Assembly (NCBI RefSeq): GCF_000018145.1
Contig: NC_009958.1
Coordinates: 22,209 to 86,208, forward strand
DNA: 64,000 bases
Direction of reading: 5' to 3'
From: Dinoroseobacter shibae DFL 12 = DSM 16493
GTDB taxonomy: Bacteria > Pseudomonadota > Alphaproteobacteria > Rhodobacterales > Rhodobacteraceae
Within the stretch, counting starts at the first letter, position 1; every line of letters starts with the position of its first letter. Positions 34,807-44,047 of this stretch are shown here, one piece after another. Made by a program: the position numbers and the translations under genes. Below the pieces are notes generated by a model, which saw only the letters and a list, made by a program, of their open reading frames with translations, made no database searches and was not told where the DNA came from.

Positions 34807-36843
34807 ATGATGTATCGTGATCTTTTGTTTCCCCGTCTTCAGGGCCTGCGTGTGGTGCTCTGTGGTCTGTGGCTACTGGCCCCAGGGACGGGGGCGGCGG
34901 AAATCCTCGCGGCGCCGACGCGGGCGGCCGGCCCGGAGGCGCCGGTCGGGCCCGCGCCGGTGGTGTTCGGGCTGCGCAACGCGCCGGACAGTGCGGCGGT
35001 GCCCACGGAGCTGGGCGATGGGCAGTATTTCGTCGAGGGAGCGGTTTTCTCGGTGCGCGACGGGCGGCTGAGCCTGGCGGCGCCGCCCACCACGCCATGG
35101 GAAGGGCTTCTGAGCGACGGGACCCTGTCCGTGCCAGTGGCGATCCGGGCCGATCATCTCTGCGTAGCTACGGATGCAGAGTTGGACGCGGCCCTGCGTC
35201 TTCCGGCGGCGGAGAAGTCGGGTCTGACCCTATGCCTGGGTCCTGGGCGGTTCGGAAACTTCAAGTGGCACGCCCATCGCGGGGCCTTCGTGGGGCTCGA
35301 TCCAGCTCGCCCGATGGTGGTCACCTCACGCGATCCGGCTAATCCTGCGATCTTGTCGCGTTGGATCATGGGCTCGACCGATGATCGGCCTAATGGTGAC
35401 TTAATCTTGCGGGACCTGGTCTTCGAGTTGGACGCACCCCAAGTGACACGCCTGAGTGATCTGGGTTTTCGCGGTGTGACCAATGCGCTCGAGCTTGGCT
35501 GGAAGGGCATTCCAACGCGCAACATGGTGATCGAACGCGTCGCCTTTCGTGGCCCTTTGGGCGAAGCCTTTGCAGGGGCGCTGCCGGTCGAGCGAATCCT
35601 CAATGGGATTAATGGGTATGCCCTGGAGCTAACGATCCGGGACGTTACCTTCAGCGGGTTGATGAACTCGATGCAACTCCAGGGGGAGGATATCCTGGTG
35701 GAGCATACCCGCACCCGGCACGGCTGGGGCGACATGCTGCGGATCTCGGCGGTACGCCTGCCCGAGGGGCGCTGCCGTCAGAGCCGCAATATCGTGTTTC
35801 GCAATAACATCATGGAGAATATCTGGTCCAACAATCAGTATCACCCCGACGCGATCCACATGTTTCCGGTCGCGAAGATTGCCTGTGGCGTCTCGGATGT
35901 AACGATCGAGGGCAATATCGTTTATATGGGAGCCGAAGGCACGCGGCAGCCCGGCTTTATCACCGGGTTCCGGGCGACTGATCCTATGCCTGTCCCCGAT
36001 GATCTACCCTTCGAGCCAAGCCTGTTGCACCGCTTCGAAGCCCCTGGCACGACCCGTCTGCCGGCAGCGCGCTGCCCCGAGCGCCGGGTGCAGTTGGGAA
36101 TCCAGAAGCTCCCCTCCGAGGGCGTGCTGCGTGTGCTGCCCCCCGAGGGGCAGGTCATGACCGCCTATGGTCGGCCTGCCGAAGTGGTGGAGATCACCGG
36201 ACCCTGGGAAGTGCTGCGCATCGCGTGCAACGGCAAAGGGGTGGACCAGTGGGACCTGCGCGGCGCCAAGCCAGGACCTCAAGGGTTCTTCTCCAATAAC
36301 GTGGTTGGCCCCGAGGGCTACAGCAACCTCAAGATCCGGCACAATGTGCTCTGGATCACCTCGCCAAACGGGATCCGGTTCTCGGATCCGGATAATCGCG
36401 GCCTGTATGTGCACCACAATAGCCTGCTTCAGCCGTTTCCTGGTGATGCCAACGGCGATGGCCGCCCCCATACGAGCGCCGATGGGTTCAATCCGGACTG
36501 GCAGGGGGCACGGCTTCTCCTTACTGGCGCCGACGTTCGTGTGCATCACAACATCTCTGCGACTCTTGGCCGTCAGCGCAACCAACCGGGCTGGAATGAC
36601 AATGACGACGGCTTGCGCTCGACAGATCTGGGCCGGTCTATGCGGATCCGCTTTGGCGGGCCCGGGCTGATCCAGACCTCCGATGGGCCGCAGCCGGGGG
36701 TCTACCTGCCGACAACTCCGCGCGAGGCCATCGAGATGGCACGGCCTTTGCCGGGGGAGTTCTTGGACAACCGCCGGATAGGTGCGGTGGCGGGAGCGGC
36801 GGAGCGGGACTGGTACGACTGGAGTTGGGTGCCCGACCGCTAG
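34807..36843 (+). CDS. Secreted right-handed beta-helix protein
   Basis: 678 residues from ATG 34807. The N-terminus has a signal-peptide shape (basic start, then LRVVLCGLWLLAPGTGAAEI). The middle is a parallel beta-helix with repeated short strands and Asn ladders (NLILRDLVFEL-type turns, RDVTFSGLMNSMQLQGEDIL, NIVFRNNIMENIWSNNQYHP, DVTIEGNIVYMGAEGTRQPG, LKIRHNVLWITSPNGIRFSD). Such folds belong to polysaccharide lyases, epimerases and hydrolases; the catalytic type cannot be read. It probably acts in the periplasm or outside on the exopolysaccharide. Base composition is lower in G+C than the rhamnose operon. Confidence 0.75.
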   Translation: MMYRDLLFPRLQGLRVVLCGLWLLAPGTGAAEILAAPTRAAGPEAPVGPAPVVFGLRNAPDSAAVPTELGDGQYFVEGAVFSVRDGRLSLAAPPTTPWEGLLSDGTLSVPVAIRADHLCVATDAELDAALRLPAAEKSGLTLCLGPGRFGNFKWHAHRGAFVGLDPARPMVVTSRDPANPAILSRWIMGSTDDRPNGDLILRDLVFELDAPQVTRLSDLGFRGVTNALELGWKGIPTRNMVIERVAFRGPLGEAFAGALPVERILNGINGYALELTIRDVTFSGLMNSMQLQGEDILVEHTRTRHGWGDMLRISAVRLPEGRCRQSRNIVFRNNIMENIWSNNQYHPDAIHMFPVAKIACGVSDVTIEGNIVYMGAEGTRQPGFITGFRATDPMPVPDDLPFEPSLLHRFEAPGTTRLPAARCPERRVQLGIQKLPSEGVLRVLPPEGQVMTAYGRPAEVVEITGPWEVLRIACNGKGVDQWDLRGAKPGPQGFFSNNVVGPEGYSNLKIRHNVLWITSPNGIRFSDPDNRGLYVHHNSLLQPFPGDANGDGRPHTSADGFNPDWQGARLLLTGADVRVHHNISATLGRQRNQPGWNDNDDGLRSTDLGRSMRIRFGGPGLIQTSDGPQPGVYLPTTPREAIEMARPLPGEFLDNRRIGAVAGAAERDWYDWSWVPDR

Positions 36844-36984
36844 GAGCCGATATCAGCCTGTAGTACTTCCGAGAACTGGAGTTGGAGTTCCCCCGGTTTG
36901 ATGGTCACTTTTTCACTGATGAAGGAGAGTGTTTTTCATGCCGAGAACGAGAAACCCATACCCGACGGAATTCAGGGAGCAAAG

Positions 36985-37812
36985 CTGGCCCGCGCCGGTG
37001 CCACGCTCTTTGCCGACGACACCCCGGTCAAGATGCAGGTCGGAGGCTAGACCGGCAGGACCCAGACCGCGCGGATGTGGAGCTATGTCCGCGATGAACG
37101 ACCATGGTGCGGCCAGGCGTCGCCCTGCGCCTGGTATCAGTTCAGCGTGGATCGCAAGGGTGAATATCCCGCCGCCTACCTCAAGGGCTATACGGGCATC
37201 GTGCATGCCGATGGGTTCACTGGCTACAACGGGCTGTTCGGCGCGGGGCTGGCCACGGAACAGGCCTGCATGGTGCATGTCCGCCGCAAGTTCGTGGATG
37301 TCTTCGAGCGCAACGGATCCACAATTGCGCAGGAAACCATCGAACGCATCGCCAGGCTCTATGCCAGCGAAAAGGAGGCGCGCTACAAGCCGCCCGACGA
37401 ACGGGTCGCCCTGCGACAGACCAGGGCCAAGCCGATCTTCGACGATCTGGAGACCTAGCTGAAGCAGCAGCTGCCGAAAATCTTGGGAAAAACCAGTCTG
37501 GCCGAGGCCATTCGATACGCCCTCGGCTGCATGCCCAAGGCGCGGGCCTATCTCGAAGACGGCCAGCTCGATCTGGACAACAACATCTGTGAGCGATCAA
37601 TCAGACCGCTGACACTTGGGCGGAAGAACTATCGCTTCATGGGCTCGGAAGGCGGCGGCAAGGCCGCAGCGGTCGCCTACACCCTCATCGAGACCGCCCG
37701 CATGAACCGCGTCGATCCGGAAGCCTGGCTGACCTGGGTGCTGAGCCACATCGCCGATCATAAGGTCAACCGCATCAACGAATTGGCACCGTGGAACTGG
37801 CAGCCAAGCTGA
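36985..37812 (+). pseudogene. IS66-family TnpC remnant
   Basis: The C-terminal two thirds of an IS66 transposase: [76 protein letters not shown] and [20 protein letters not shown], then [20 protein letters not shown]. Two TAG codons break it (37049-37051, and 37456-37458 where Trp is expected), and the N-terminus is missing. Dead. Confidence 0.88.
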
Positions 37813-37986
37813 ACAAAGGGCGGAAACTCTGATAACGGCCGAGGGCGCGTTGGGTAGCACATCACCCCATCCGAAGATCGACCCTTGGCGGTCGGAGTTG
37901 GACGAGTTGCTGGCCGAGAATACGCGGCGGTCGAAGCGAGAACGCCTGACGCTCGCCCGGATTTAAGAGGAGCTGCGCAGACCAGC

Positions 37987-38103
37987 GGACAGCTTCTGTT
38001 CCACTTCATCAGAAAGCTCTACGAGCGCTCTTCGATTGTCGTCACGACCAATCTCGCCTTCGGCGAATGGCCGACCGTCCTTGGCGACGCCAAGATGACC
38101 ACT
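37987..38103 (+). pseudogene. IS21-family IstB scrap
   Basis: About 38 codons: [20 protein letters not shown] followed by [17 protein letters not shown], the Walker-B/sensor region of IstB helper ATPases. Both sides are unrelated sequence. Confidence 0.75.
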
Positions 38104-38305
38104 GAAGTGCCCGTTTTAGTTCGCCGATCCGATCCAGGTCACAACCAACGTCCTCTCATTGCTTAGCCACAGCTGGGATAGGAATGTCGCCTGATAAGGC
38201 GTCGCACAGCACCTGGCGGTCTTCCTGGGGCAAATCTGCAAGAATTGCACTTAACCGTCCATCAAACCGGGGGAACTCCAACTTCCATACAGACCGACAA
38301 GTAGT

Positions 38306-39739
38306 TCAAGGTTTTTCCGGTTTTTGTGCCTGAGCAGGATGTTTCTTACCCCGCACTAGGTTGCGTACAGGGCGTGTGCTCAAGGCGGCTAATCCGACAA
38401 GGATTAGTAGGGCGAGTTGTGCGGGATAAACATTGCCCAAGATCTCAACCGTTGGCGGATGCAACGCGTCTAGCACCAGGATCAAGCCGAAGGTCAGTCC
38501 CGACAGCCCCACGAGTATCCAGGGCACTTTCAGGGAAGGCTCGATTTGGCGGTGCAACAGGACTTTGGAGACCAGCAGACCCAGCAGTTCTCCACCCAGG
38601 GAGGCGAGCAGCAAGCCTTCGATCCCATGTCCGAGCATCAGCGCGCCCAAGCCTGCGGGAAGCACGAGAAGGCGCGCCAGATTGGCATAGAGCATATTGG
38701 TGGTGGTTCCGCGGGCCAAGGCAATCATCGATAGACCTAGCTTGCTGATGCGCACGGCCTGCACGACACCCATCAGCAGGAGGATCTCTAGGCCGGGTGC
38801 GAACTTGTTCCCGAACGCCAACAGAAGCAGGATCGGTCCGAAGAGAGCGATCCCGACCGCCACCACGATCCCGATCAGAAATCCCAAGGCCATTGCATCT
38901 TCGGCGGCGACAAGAAACTCCTCCCGTGTATTCTGAAGCCCCGATAGGCGCGGCAGTAAGACTGATTGCATCGTGTTCGCCATGACGGTTGTAGGTGTGT
39001 AGGTGATCATGAACACCGCAGAGAACCAGGCAAGCGTCTCGACACCTAGTTGGTTCCCGACGATCAGCCGGTCGCCATTGATCACTGTGAACATCACCAG
39101 TCCGTTCAGCAGAAGCGGCGTGCCGAACCCCAAGGCCCGGCGCAGGATCGTGGGCTCGAAAGCGAGGCCGAAGGGCCTTTTGGCCATCAGATGCGATAAG
39201 ACCACCAACACTGTCTGATGCCCGATGATCGCCCAAAGCATGGTCTGATAATCCCCGATGATTAGGTAGATCAGCACCACCACCGGGATCGACGACAGAG
39301 CCGACAGGACGCTCGCTCGCGCGAAGGCTTGGAAATCCATCCTGCGCTGAATGCGGAACATATCGAGATTGAGAAACCCGCGTATGAAAGGTACCCACGC
39401 CAGCGCCATGAAGGCCCAGGTCACCTCGGGGATGTTCAGCAGCCCAGCGTAGGGTGCGGCTAGGATCAGCGTGACCCCGGCGCCTAGCAGACCTCGGACC
39501 ACCTGAAACAGGTGAAGCACATCGACGAAAAGCTGATCATCCCCATCCCGATCCTGGACGACCAGCCGGTTGAGCCCCACATTCGTAGCGCTTTCGATGA
39601 AGGCAAAGGCGATCGCGAAACTGCTCGCGATACCGAAGTCCTCCACCGAAATAAGCCGTGCGATAAGTATATTGCGAGCAAACAGGATCACCGTGACCAG
39701 CCCCTGGCTTGCAAACACCACCCCCGCAGCCTTCAACAT
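38306..39739 (-). CDS. Wzx-type polysaccharide flippase
   Basis: 477 residues from ATG 39739, preceded by AAGGAAG eight bases upstream; a longer frame to 39826 is rejected. Multi-pass membrane protein with 12-14 hydrophobic segments and the polysaccharide-synthesis (MOP) start (MLKAAGVVFASQGLVTVILF, ILIARLISVEDFGIASSFAI). It should flip undecaprenyl-linked repeat units to the periplasm. With the Wzy-like protein at 46918 it makes a Wzx/Wzy pair. It is the only glycan gene on the minus strand of the IS-flanked cassette. Confidence 0.9.
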   Translation of the reverse strand: MLKAAGVVFASQGLVTVILFARNILIARLISVEDFGIASSFAIAFAFIESATNVGLNRLVVQDRDGDDQLFVDVLHLFQVVRGLLGAGVTLILAAPYAGLLNIPEVTWAFMALAWVPFIRGFLNLDMFRIQRRMDFQAFARASVLSALSSIPVVVLIYLIIGDYQTMLWAIIGHQTVLVVLSHLMAKRPFGLAFEPTILRRALGFGTPLLLNGLVMFTVINGDRLIVGNQLGVETLAWFSAVFMITYTPTTVMANTMQSVLLPRLSGLQNTREEFLVAAEDAMALGFLIGIVVAVGIALFGPILLLLAFGNKFAPGLEILLLMGVVQAVRISKLGLSMIALARGTTTNMLYANLARLLVLPAGLGALMLGHGIEGLLLASLGGELLGLLVSKVLLHRQIEPSLKVPWILVGLSGLTFGLILVLDALHPPTVEILGNVYPAQLALLILVGLAALSTRPVRNLVRGKKHPAQAQKPEKP

Positions 39740-40134
39740 GTTGGACTTCCTTTCGAATCTTGCCACGCGGCGACCCTGTCGGCATCGCAGATATGGTCCG
39801 GAAATAAAGGTGTCAGGAAGGCGCAACCGTTAGCGTTTTGCAACTTTTCTGGCAGTCCGGTGCTGGCTGCCCCGCTTAGAGGCTTGTTTTTAGAAACAAA
39901 GCCGAAAGAGGCGCGCAGCGGTCTTCGGGCTCGGTTGTGATGCCATGTCCATTCTCCTTTGCGACACGATACGTGTTCAAAGGAGCGGCATAATTCCGCG
40001 ACAGGTTCACACTGACCCTAGTGTCCCCGATTGCACTATTCTAGAACGCCCAAGTCAGACGCGTTAGCCAGTGGCTTCTTAAGCATACGCTCAAAATCAG
40101 GCACTACCACGTACCGAAAAGGTCTCACCGCTCC
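39740..40134. other. Divergent intergenic region, no gene
   Basis: 395 bases between the flippase and the beta-helix/LamG gene, which are transcribed apart. It must hold both promoters. I see no convincing hexamer pairs and no reading frame with family resemblance. Confidence 0.45.
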
Positions 40135-42531
40135 ATGTCAGGTTCCTCCTACTTCAAGGATTACACTGCCCATCAAAACGCCACCATCCTTGTTTCCAGC
40201 ACAGAAGAACTCAATGCCGCTGTGGCGGAGCTTGCTGGCACGACCGGGGGTACGGTTCTGCTCTCGGGTGAGGCTGGTCCCTACCGATTGGATGCGCGCA
40301 ACCTCGGCGATAGTGCCGAGAGCGCGGTTCTGATCACCTCCCAAGACTCGAACAACCCCGCGCAATTAAAGCAGGTCTATATCGACAACAGTGTCTATCT
40401 CAGCCTGACCGATGTGACGATCGATAGCGGGGATTACGGATTCGAGCGGTCAGGCCATCTCCATGACATCTATGTAAAGTCCGGAGCGCATCTGCAATTC
40501 GTCGATCTGACCATGACCAGCACTGCCGAAGCCCCCCTCGGCTTCGATGACGACACCGTGAAGGCCGAGGATGCCGTCTATCTGCGCAATGCCTCGGACG
40601 TTCTATTCGCCGACAGCACGATCTCGAATTACTACCACGGTATCAGTTTGGCAGGGGTACGCGATACGATCGTAACCGGCAACGACATCTCCGCCTTGCA
40701 GGGGGACGGTATTCGCGGCGGCGGCGTGAACAATGTTCTGGTCTCGGACAATCACATCCATGATTTCTTGGGTGCGACCAACGAGTACAACCACCCAGAC
40801 ATGATCCAGTTCTGGACCGGGTTCCCAGAGGGGATGACCAACACCGACCTGACGATTACCGGTAACCTGCTCAATGCGGGCGAAGGCTCCGCTGCTCAGG
40901 GCATTCTCGTACAGAACGAGGCCTTCGATGACGCGGGAGACCCTTTGGAGGGAGTTTATGGTCAAAACCTGACGATCACGGACAATGTCATCCATTCGGG
41001 CATGTCTAATGGCATCGGGATCATCGGATACCAAGGGGTCGAGGTTGCCAACAATTCGGTGCTTTGGAACGAGGGCGCCGTGCTGTCCCAGACGGCTGAT
41101 GCCGTACCGGCCTCCAACCCTCCCTGGATCTTGGTACGCAACAGCTTGGAAGTCGAGACCGCTGGCAATGTCGCTCACTTGGTCCGGATCGAAACCGAGG
41201 ACCAGGCCGAGACCAATTACTTTCTGGACTACGATAATCCGAGTGCGCCGAATTATGCCTATGCCCATGTGATCGGCCTTGCCGCCGATGGCCAGACGGA
41301 CGTCTACGACTTGCAATTCCGGCCCGATAGCCCACTCAACGGGGTCTCTGGCGCTGAGGCCAGCACTTGGACGCCCAGCGAGGCCCCGGTGAACGCCGTG
41401 ATCTCCCAGCAGCCCAGTCTCGAGGACCGCGCAGCGGTGGAGTTGTCGGCCCGCTATTCGACTGTGGATGGACAACTGGTTGATCCCGAGACTGCACAAG
41501 TCTTCTGGACCTTGGCCGATGGCACCGTCCTGGAGGGCCTGGAGGTCACGGTAACTTTCGACACGCCGGGGCTGCACGAGGTCACGCTCGATGTCCTTGC
41601 GCCTGATGGCAGTTCCGACAGCGCCACGAGATCCGTCGACATCCGCGGAAACGGCCTGTTCGAGGCGGATTTCGCCCGTTCCGAAACCTTTGGCGACGGT
41701 GTCGAGATTGTCGATCCCAATGGCGAAGCGTTCTCCAAGAAGGGCGTGTTCACTCTGGATGGCGACAGTGTTTTCGAGGTGACCCGCGGAAACCCAGAGT
41801 TCGAGACGCTTCATACCCTGTCCATGGACGTCTCATTCAAACCGGACGCGTTCGAAAAAAACGGCTGGCTGGTGAAATGGCTCAAGGCGGTCGATCTGCG
41901 GGTGACAGACGAGAAGGGGCTATGGCTCAAAATCGAGACCGATGCCGACGTTTACGAGATCCGCACCGAGGGTAACCTTCTTGAGAAGGGCGAATGGGCT
42001 GACATCGCGGTCGATTTCGACAGCCATGCGGGGCAGATGCGCTTGTCTCTGGACGGCGAGGAACTCGGCCGGACCGACGTCGAAGGCACCATCTCGGGGT
42101 CGCAATACGACCTCACCTTGGGAGAGGGCCGGGGGCGCAGCGCCGAAGGGGAGATCGATTACTTCTCGATGACCACCCCGCCTGCAGGATCGGTGCTTGA
42201 GATCGGAGACCGGTTTCCGGAGGAACCAGAAGAGCCCGAAGAGCTCGAGCCGCCAGTGAGCGAGGAAGAGCCGGAGGAGCCGGTAGCCCCGTCGGTGGCT
42301 GAGGAAGAGGAGCCTGAGGGTGTGCTCATTCAGCGCTTTCTCGAAAGCTTCTTTGCTTTCTTCGGCGGACGCCAGGCCACCGAAGACCCAGCGCCGGCCC
42401 TTCAAGACGACACCGGCACGATCACCTTGGAGAATGTCTCCACCTTCTTCCGGGAGGATCTCGCCGAACAGCGGATCCCACCGGACGAAGAAGATCCCGC
42501 CGAGGACGAGAATGACTTTCTCGCGGCCTAG
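40135..42531 (+). CDS. Beta-helix + PKD-like + LamG-like extracellular protein
   Basis: 798 residues from ATG 40135. Residues 15-360 form a parallel beta-helix (LTDVTIDSGDYGFERSGHLH; VYLRNASDVLFADSTISNYY; NVLVSDNHIHDFLGATNEYN; NLTITDNVIHSGMSNGIGII). Residues about 420-500 are PKD-like (FWTLADGTVLEGLEVTVTFD). Residues 505-680 are a laminin-G-like jelly roll (SMDVSFKPDAFEKNGWLVKW; RLSLDGEELGRTDVEG). A Glu/Pro-rich linker follows. There is no signal peptide; the C-terminus is acidic and ends DFLAA, as in type I secretion substrates such as rhizobial polysaccharide-cleaving PlyA enzymes. A role in cutting or epimerising the polymer is inferred. IS5 copy 3 sits in its stop codon but recreates TAG. 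Confidence 0.8.
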   Translation: MSGSSYFKDYTAHQNATILVSSTEELNAAVAELAGTTGGTVLLSGEAGPYRLDARNLGDSAESAVLITSQDSNNPAQLKQVYIDNSVYLSLTDVTIDSGDYGFERSGHLHDIYVKSGAHLQFVDLTMTSTAEAPLGFDDDTVKAEDAVYLRNASDVLFADSTISNYYHGISLAGVRDTIVTGNDISALQGDGIRGGGVNNVLVSDNHIHDFLGATNEYNHPDMIQFWTGFPEGMTNTDLTITGNLLNAGEGSAAQGILVQNEAFDDAGDPLEGVYGQNLTITDNVIHSGMSNGIGIIGYQGVEVANNSVLWNEGAVLSQTADAVPASNPPWILVRNSLEVETAGNVAHLVRIETEDQAETNYFLDYDNPSAPNYAYAHVIGLAADGQTDVYDLQFRPDSPLNGVSGAEASTWTPSEAPVNAVISQQPSLEDRAAVELSARYSTVDGQLVDPETAQVFWTLADGTVLEGLEVTVTFDTPGLHEVTLDVLAPDGSSDSATRSVDIRGNGLFEADFARSETFGDGVEIVDPNGEAFSKKGVFTLDGDSVFEVTRGNPEFETLHTLSMDVSFKPDAFEKNGWLVKWLKAVDLRVTDEKGLWLKIETDADVYEIRTEGNLLEKGEWADIAVDFDSHAGQMRLSLDGEELGRTDVEGTISGSQYDLTLGEGRGRSAEGEIDYFSMTTPPAGSVLEIGDRFPEEPEEPEELEPPVSEEEPEEPVAPSVAEEEEPEGVLIQRFLESFFAFFGGRQATEDPAPALQDDTGTITLENVSTFFREDLAEQRIPPDEEDPAEDENDFLAA

Positions 42532-42948
42532 GGTCAGGCTTCATAACCAGTAGATCACGACAGCAGCGAGTGCGATGGCTGAGAGGAAGACCCCGGGACA
42601 GCGGTCATAGTGTGTCGCGACGCGTCTCCAATCCTTGAGCCTGCCAAACATAATCTCGATTCGGTTGCGCCGTTTGTATCGGCGCTTGTCGTATTTGACC
42701 GTCGTCTTTCGCTGCTTTCGACCCGGGATACAGGCGCGTATCCCTTTGTCTTTCAACGCTTCTCGGAACCAGTCAGTGTCATAACCACGATCTCCGAGCA
42801 GTCATTTGACGTTTGGCAGGCCGCTGAGCAGTGCCCGTGCGCCGATATAATCGCTGACCTGTCCGGCGGTGACAAACAGATCGATTGGTCTTCCCTGGCT
42901 TTCACAGATTGCGTGCAGCTTGGTGTTCATGCCGCCCTTGGTGCGACC

Positions 42949-42989
42949 CCCTCTCGGCAGATTGCCTCGCAATCGCCTGACGGGCAGTG
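42949..42989 (-). repeat. 41-bp three-hairpin element, IS5 copy 3, site a
   Basis: Same sequence and position as 34055-34095, inherited by duplication of the IS rather than inserted independently. Confidence 0.85.
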
Positions 42990-43255
42990 GATCAGGCGAC
43001 CACGCCCCCTTTTTTAGCGGCCATGCTGGTCGCAGTTCGATGTGCCTTGAGGTATGTCGCGTCGATCATCACAGTCTTCTGTTCGCCGTGCGCCGCAGCG
43101 AGATCGGTCATCATCCGCGCAAAGATGCCTTTCTCGCTCCAACGCTTCCAGCGGCTGTAAAGCGTCTTGTGTGGACCATAGGCGGCAGGAGCGTCGCGCC
43201 AACGCAAGCCATTGCCATTGATCAAGATAATCCCGCTCAACACACGCCGATCATC

Positions 43256-43296
43256 CCCTCTCGGGACATTGCTGCGCAATACCCTGCCGGGCAGTG
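43256..43296 (-). repeat. 41-bp three-hairpin element, IS5 copy 3, site b
   Basis: Same sequence and position as 34362-34402, inherited with the IS. Confidence 0.88.
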
Positions 43297-43600
43297 AACG
43301 CGAGGCTTGCCGTGCGATTTCGGGAAGAAAGGGGAAAGCTTGGCCATCTGCTCGTCGGTCAGCCAGTAAAGGTCACTCATGTCACCGCTCCGTTTTCCGA
43401 GCCGTGAATCACGCAGCGCAGCGAAATTCAATGCGTCCTGACCCTAGGCGTTCCGTCGGCCGTGCTGACCGTGTGAAAACGGTCACGAACCGCCTGACCA
43501 TCACTTTCGGAGGCGGTTGGGGGGCTTTTCGAGAGACACCTTTCCGGAGATGGCATAGAGATAAGACGAATATTCATCTGCCGGTCTCATCACGGGTTCC

Positions 43601-44047
43601 ATGAAGAAGATTCTCGCGCTCGCCTCCGCGGGGGGGCACTGGCAGCAGCTGATGCTGATGCGGCCTGCCTTCTCGGCACATGACGTGGTCTTTGCCACGA
43701 CCCTGGAGACCCTGCCCGAGCAGTTCGGTGCAGCGCCCGCCACGATCATCTCCGATTGCAACCGGCACGAGAAGCGCGCGGTCCTGGTCTGTGCCTGGCA
43801 GGTTCTGCGACTGCTGCGACGGGAACGCCCGGATGTCGTGATCTCGACCGGGGCCCTGCCCGGTGTCATCGCCCTGGCCCTTGGCCGGGTTCTGGGGGCG
43901 CGGACGATCTGGGTGGATTCGGTGGCCAATGCGGACGAGATGTCCATGTCCGGACGATACGCACGTCGGGTCGCCGATCTCTGGCTGACCCAGTGGGATC
44001 ATATCGCCCGGGACAGCGGGGCCGAGTTCGCGGGGTCCGTCCTGTGA
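43601..44047 (+). CDS. PssD/Alg14-like glycosyltransferase membrane subunit
   Basis: 148 residues from ATG 43601. The fold of Alg14/PssD: KKILALASAGGHWQQLMLMR at the N-terminus (Gly-rich loop), RPDVVISTGALPGVIALALG, and ARTIWVDSVANADEMSMSGR. In homologous two-part systems the PssD/Alg14 half anchors the enzyme to the membrane and the PssE/Alg13 half carries the nucleotide-sugar site. Its stop overlaps the partner gene by GTGA. Confidence 0.87.
   Translation: MKKILALASAGGHWQQLMLMRPAFSAHDVVFATTLETLPEQFGAAPATIISDCNRHEKRAVLVCAWQVLRLLRRERPDVVISTGALPGVIALALGRVLGARTIWVDSVANADEMSMSGRYARRVADLWLTQWDHIARDSGAEFAGSVL

Larger units (their letters stand above)
36877..38287. mobile_element. IS3-family shell filled with IS66 and IS21 fragments
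   Basis: A perfect 25-bp inverted repeat (36880-36904 and 38259-38283) lies just inside TGG/CCA ends at 36877 and 38287, as in IS3 elements. After the left end comes the start of an IS3-type OrfA (36938: MPRTRNPYPTEFREQ). Instead of the rest of the IS3 genes, the shell holds a degraded IS66 TnpC part (about 36985-37812) and an IS21 IstB scrap (37987-38103). Flanks AAC and TAC do not form a clear duplication. Confidence 0.7.
42541..43386 (-). pseudogene. IS5-family transposase, copy 3, same lesions as copy 2
   Basis: Same frame pattern as the pseudogene at 33647: an N-terminal part ending in the site-b insertion, a middle part with the site-a insertion, and a TGA before LLGDRGYD. The three separate lesions being shared shows that the two elements were copied after inactivation. 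Confidence 0.9.
42531..43444 (-). mobile_element. IS5-family element copy 3, apparently identical to copy 2
   Basis: 914 bp, same ends, same direction as copy 2, with TA on both sides (42529-42530 and 43445-43446). All reading-frame translations and both 41-bp insertions agree with copy 2. Its first base completes the TAG stop of the beta-helix/LamG gene; without the IS the same TAG would also be formed by the target, so the protein is unchanged. Confidence 0.93.

Noticed and set aside
37885..38166. The 93-codon frame around the IstB scrap as a gene
   Set aside because: Only the middle 38 codons match IstB; the ends are unrelated junction sequence.
33637..43444. Calling the two IS5 copies and their contents a proven composite transposon
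   Set aside because: The target duplication of this IS is only TA and is present at all four borders, so the outer pair cannot be shown to derive from one event. Kept as a hypothesis in the findings.
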